Source of the DNA: Desulfoluna sp.
GTDB lineage: Bacteria; Desulfobacterota; Desulfobacteria; Desulfobacterales; Desulfolunaceae
Length of the DNA: 64,000 nt
Direction of reading: 5' to 3'
Assembly: GCF_030145185.1 (NCBI RefSeq)
Contig: NZ_JAQYWB010000028.1
Span: 1-64,000, forward strand
Part shown: positions 61,528-64,000 of the stretch, in pieces
Numbering within the stretch: position 1 is the stretch's first letter
Layout of the letters: the number at the start of each line of letters is the position of its first letter
Position numbers and translations under genes: made by a program
Notes under the pieces: model-generated
The model's database searches: none
What the model saw: the letters and a program-made list of their open reading frames with translations, nothing else
What the model was told of the DNA's origin: nothing

Positions 61528-62385
61528 TCAAGGGGCTTCTTGAGGGCTCAACGACGGTTCAGGGTTCAAGCGTTCAGAACAAAACTTACAGAAGACGGCA
61601 TCGGTATCATGACCATGGGCCAGGCATTCCGGGCAGACCTGGGTGGTGACCTTTTTCAGACTCGACAGGCTCAATTCAGCGGTCACAATACCCGTAGGAA
61701 CGGCAATGATGGCATACCCCAAAATCATAATCACAGACGCCAAGGCCTGCCCCAGGTTCGTTTTTGGCGAGATATCTCCGTAGCCCACGGTTGTCATCGT
61801 CACAATGGCCCAATAAATACTTCTGGGGATGCTGGAAAAACCGTTTTGGGACCCTTCGATCAGGTACATGAGCGAGCCAAAAATAATCACCAGGGTTAAA
61901 ATGGTCATCAAAAATATAGTGATTTTCCTGCGGCTGGCCTTCATCGCCTGGATCAGTATGGATGCCTCACCAATATAGGTAGCCAGCTTAAACACCCGGA
62001 ACACGCGAAGCACCCGCAGGACTCTGATAACAATCAGATACTGGCTGCCGGGTACGAGCATACTGACATAGGTTGGCAAAATGGCCAGAAGATCAACCAC
62101 GCCAAGAAAGCTTGCTGCATATTTCACCGGTTTTTTAACGCAGGACAGCCTTAAAATATACTCCGCCGTAAATAAAAGGGTAAAGCCCCACTCCATCCCG
62201 TAAAGATAATAACCATAACTCTCATTGTAACTGGCCACGCTGTCCAGCATCACGACCAGGACGCTGGAAACAATAGAGACGATTAGAATAACATCAAACC
62301 ATTTGCCAGCGCGTGTATCCGCTTCAAAGATAATGTCATACAGTGCATGCTGAATACCTCGAAAATCTAATCGCCTTATGTTCAT
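61528..62385 (-). CDS. Voltage-gated potassium channel homologue
   Basis: The 285-residue protein has six membrane helices. S4 carries regularly spaced arginines (IVIRVLRVLRVFRVFKLATYI). The pore follows, with AIVTMTTVGYGDISP as selectivity filter, then S6. The C-terminus has a zinc ribbon (CPECLAHGHDTDAVFCKFC), an unusual add-on that might sense redox or metal. ATG 62385 has GGAG 8 bases upstream and gives the family N-terminus. It lies alone, 122 bp upstream of the metalloprotease-like gene on the same strand. Confidence 0.93.
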   Translation of the reverse strand: MNIRRLDFRGIQHALYDIIFEADTRAGKWFDVILIVSIVSSVLVVMLDSVASYNESYGYYLYGMEWGFTLLFTAEYILRLSCVKKPVKYAASFLGVVDLLAILPTYVSMLVPGSQYLIVIRVLRVLRVFRVFKLATYIGEASILIQAMKASRRKITIFLMTILTLVIIFGSLMYLIEGSQNGFSSIPRSIYWAIVTMTTVGYGDISPKTNLGQALASVIMILGYAIIAVPTGIVTAELSLSSLKKVTTQVCPECLAHGHDTDAVFCKFCSERLNPEPSLSPQEAP

Positions 62386-62774
62386 TAATAACGCTCCATC
62401 CATGCGACAACCGCAGACAATCACAGTCTTAGCAAGAAAAATCACTGCACCATTTTTTCGATCACCCTTCGGTCCAAGGTATGCAGACTGATACGAAAAA
62501 TATGAATTTATTGATTCCCGGCCACTGAATCATCCTGATAAATATGAGGCATTCGGGGCGGCCCTCCCCCCATGCTTGAGTCTAATCCAACAAAAAGACT
62601 GATCACATCATAAATACTTTATTCCAATATGTAAACAGGCCCACGGCCCTTGAACACCGAGCCTCGTCCGTCCAAAAAGATATCAAGCCACCCACTCAAA
62701 AAACTTCATTTTTTATTTTATTTTTATGGGGACAGGTTCTACTTTTCCATAAAAAAAGGCACGGCTCAGACGCA
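62386..62774. other. Intergenic with GGGGACAGG repeat
   Basis: About 390 bp without a gene. GGGGACAGGTTCT at 62728-62740 lies 35 bp behind the RAYT stop. A GATCACCCTTCGG fragment near 62461 recalls the GGATATTTCA-element ends. Confidence 0.5.
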
Positions 62775-63698
62775 TCATCTCTCAGAGAGTCGTTTCATGG
62801 AATACATACCATGAAGCCCTGTTACCCGCTTGGGAACTCTCTCCCGGCTCTCAAATAGACGCTCTTTAAATACGTCATAGGTCGATAAAACGAACGCCTT
62901 GGAGCCAATAATACCGGAATCACTGAAATACCGCGTCCGGTATCTGAATCGCCGGGTCCAATCCAATTCAAAATCTTCTGCACTTGCTTTCTCAAGGATT
63001 TCTTTGGAGATGTTGGCCTTACCTCGTTTTTTAACGGCCCCTGCATGATAAAGATATTCACGATATTTTTTCAGCCGCTGAGAATTCTCCACGCCAAACT
63101 CTGCCAGCCCAAAATCCAAAGAGAGAAAATCATCCTTGTTGTCTGTCTGCGCATGATAGCCGATAGAGCACCAACGATACGCCTCCGGCCGCTTAACGAT
63201 TCCCGCGCGAACCGCATTTAAATCTATATAAGCCAGGCAGTTGATCACGGCGTTGCCCTTCTCCACGATCACGCTTTTAAACCGCTCTCCCCAGAGTGTT
63301 CCCTTGCGTTTCTTTTTACGATTGTAAATCCGGGAAAAAGTTTGCTTAATATCTTTCATATAACGCGACAAACTGCAAAATCGTTCTCTGAAATGATCCA
63401 GCTGTCCCTCGGGGAATTCTGTCCCTTTTTTATAAAGAAGCATAAACCGCCGCCTCACCTCTTCATCTGAAAGCATAGAACTTGGGCTCATCTCAACCAG
63501 GAGGTGGAAATGATTCCCAAGTGCTGAAAAGCCTAGCACGTCCACGGCGTACACCATGGAAAACGTCTTGATGACTCGAACCAGTTCGTCTTTTTCAGCA
63601 TGTTTAAAAGGAAATCCGTCTAACGCCGTGCGACTGATGACATGATACACAGTCTTTTGTCCTGGATCTGTCATGACCATCCGGGGAATACGAGGCAT
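62775..63698 (-). CDS. REP-associated tyrosine transposase (RAYT, Y1_Tnp)
   Basis: The 307-residue protein belongs to the IS200/IS605-related Y1 transposase family in the RAYT branch. Visible features are YHVISRTALDGFPF, FSALGNHFHLLVEMSP with the His-hydrophobic-His metal motif, KQTFSRIYNRKKKRKGTLWGERFKSVIVE, and CLAYIDLNAVRAGIVKRPEAYRWCSIGYHA. RAYTs cut single-stranded REP hairpins and are thought to spread them. AAGGAGAGCGAT precedes ATG 63698. The core GGGACAGG stands on both sides in opposite orientation (62728 and 63841). The enzyme looks intact; the catalytic Tyr was not assigned. Confidence 0.88.
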   Translation of the reverse strand: MPRIPRMVMTDPGQKTVYHVISRTALDGFPFKHAEKDELVRVIKTFSMVYAVDVLGFSALGNHFHLLVEMSPSSMLSDEEVRRRFMLLYKKGTEFPEGQLDHFRERFCSLSRYMKDIKQTFSRIYNRKKKRKGTLWGERFKSVIVEKGNAVINCLAYIDLNAVRAGIVKRPEAYRWCSIGYHAQTDNKDDFLSLDFGLAEFGVENSQRLKKYREYLYHAGAVKKRGKANISKEILEKASAEDFELDWTRRFRYRTRYFSDSGIIGSKAFVLSTYDVFKERLFESRERVPKRVTGLHGMYSMKRLSER

Positions 63699-63840
63699 AT
63701 CGCTCTCCTTCTGGGTCTTTCTTTTCAAGAATCGCTGATGGAAGAGGTGGGTTATTGAGGGAATAATTCGATATAAATAAGGCGTGTTATTCTTTTGATG
63801 AAATCATCTCACAGGTCAGAAAAAAGATCAAACGCATTTT

Positions 63841-63909
63841 ACCTGTCCCGACCTTTTTTGTCCCGACCTTTGTTTGAACACAGCCCAACCGAAATTGGGC
63901 TGTGTTCAA
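63841..63909. repeat. Inverted GGGACAGGT copy and long hairpin
   Basis: ACCTGTCCCGACC at 63841-63853 is the inverse of the GGGGACAGG core and is repeated in part (TTGTCCCGACC). TTGAACACAGCCCAA (63874-63888) and TTGGGCTGTGTTCAA (63895-63909) form a perfect 15-bp stem with a 6-base loop. The hairpin may be a terminator for the neighbouring minus-strand gene or part of the RAYT-related repeats. Confidence 0.6.
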
Positions 63910-63955
63910 TATGTCGCATCTCTACCGAACGGACAAAATCAGGGATAAATCCAGA

Positions 63956-64000
63956 TCAATATTTGCTTACCAGGGAATCGATCTCTCCGGATGCCATCCC
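63956..64000 (-). CDS. Possible C-terminal fragment of a protein
   Basis: On the minus strand a frame enters from the right edge and ends at TGA (63958-63956), giving GMASGEIDSLVSKY as its last residues. It looks protein-like and lies about 47 bp from the strong hairpin, which would then be its terminator. It is too short to identify. Confidence 0.3.
   Translation of the reverse strand, partial: GMASGEIDSLVSKY

Noticed and set aside
1-64000. tRNA, rRNA, tmRNA, SRP RNA or RNase P RNA genes
   Set aside because: I found no T-loop/acceptor pattern or conserved core of these RNAs in the gaps when reading both strands; a covariance search would be decisive.

Overview
The window looks like chromosomal DNA of a strictly anaerobic, Gram-negative deltaproteobacterium (Desulfobacterota, probably a Desulfobacteraceae/Desulfolunaceae-like sulfate reducer). 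This is an inference from gene content: a full futalosine-type menaquinone set, a TRAP transporter, phenylacetate-CoA ligase beside a double-ACT protein, phasin-like proteins, a secA/M23-peptidase pair, an iron-sulfur flavoprotein, and a LuxR output module of a type I associate with this group. No rRNA, tRNA or CRISPR array was seen.

Layout. 1-1290: tail of a gene entering from the left, then about 1.2 kb of noncoding repeats. 1291-11694: rpe, aroQ, a TetR regulator and the menaquinone genes mqnB, mqnD, mqnA and mqnX-mqnC-mqnE, with a hotdog thioesterase divergent from mqnE. These genes cover every step from chorismate to 1,4-dihydroxy-6-naphthoate. 11847-16374: a three-gene unit (ParA-like ATPase, small protein, zinc-ribbon protein) divergent from an acidic-repeat/SUMF1 protein; its function is unknown. 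16492-26266: housekeeping and metabolic genes (M24 peptidase, Xer recombinase, SHOCT membrane protein, galE, CpsB-type phosphatase, crotonase, paaK, ACT protein, SprT-like/DUF2786 protein). 26434-34066 on the minus strand: HIT protein, the N-degron operon clpS-clpA-aat, secA and an M23 peptidase. 34382-38131: a TRAP transporter operon with its own TetR regulator and two copies of the same 13-bp operator. 38295-42891: argC, two phasin-like proteins, a CapA-like protein and a NifX-domain protein. 43279-48222: a 1647-residue regulator joining a degenerate Ser/Thr kinase domain, a STAND-type ATPase, a helical repeat region, GAF and LuxR. 48580-64000: Dus, rhomboid protease, NSS and SSS symporters, an internally duplicated protein, an M28-like secreted protein, a flavoprotein, a candidate snapalysin-like metalloprotease, a voltage-gated K+ channel homologue and a REP-associated (RAYT) transposase.

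A strong secondary theme is noncoding repeats. At least five families recur between genes: REP-like GTGCGC/GCACAC units; a family bounded by GTAACTATTCAGC inverted repeats, one copy of which supplies the 3' end of mqnB; a 33-bp hairpin repeat; elements carrying GGATATTTCA and CTCACCCTTCGGGCGAG; and GGGGACAGG repeats near the RAYT gene. Several sit directly behind stop codons.

The candidates most worth following as undescribed biology are the pseudokinase-STAND-GAF-LuxR regulator, the ParA-like/zinc-ribbon/acidic-repeat locus, the TIR-bounded element family, and the HExxHxxGxxD protein in its repeat-rich setting.
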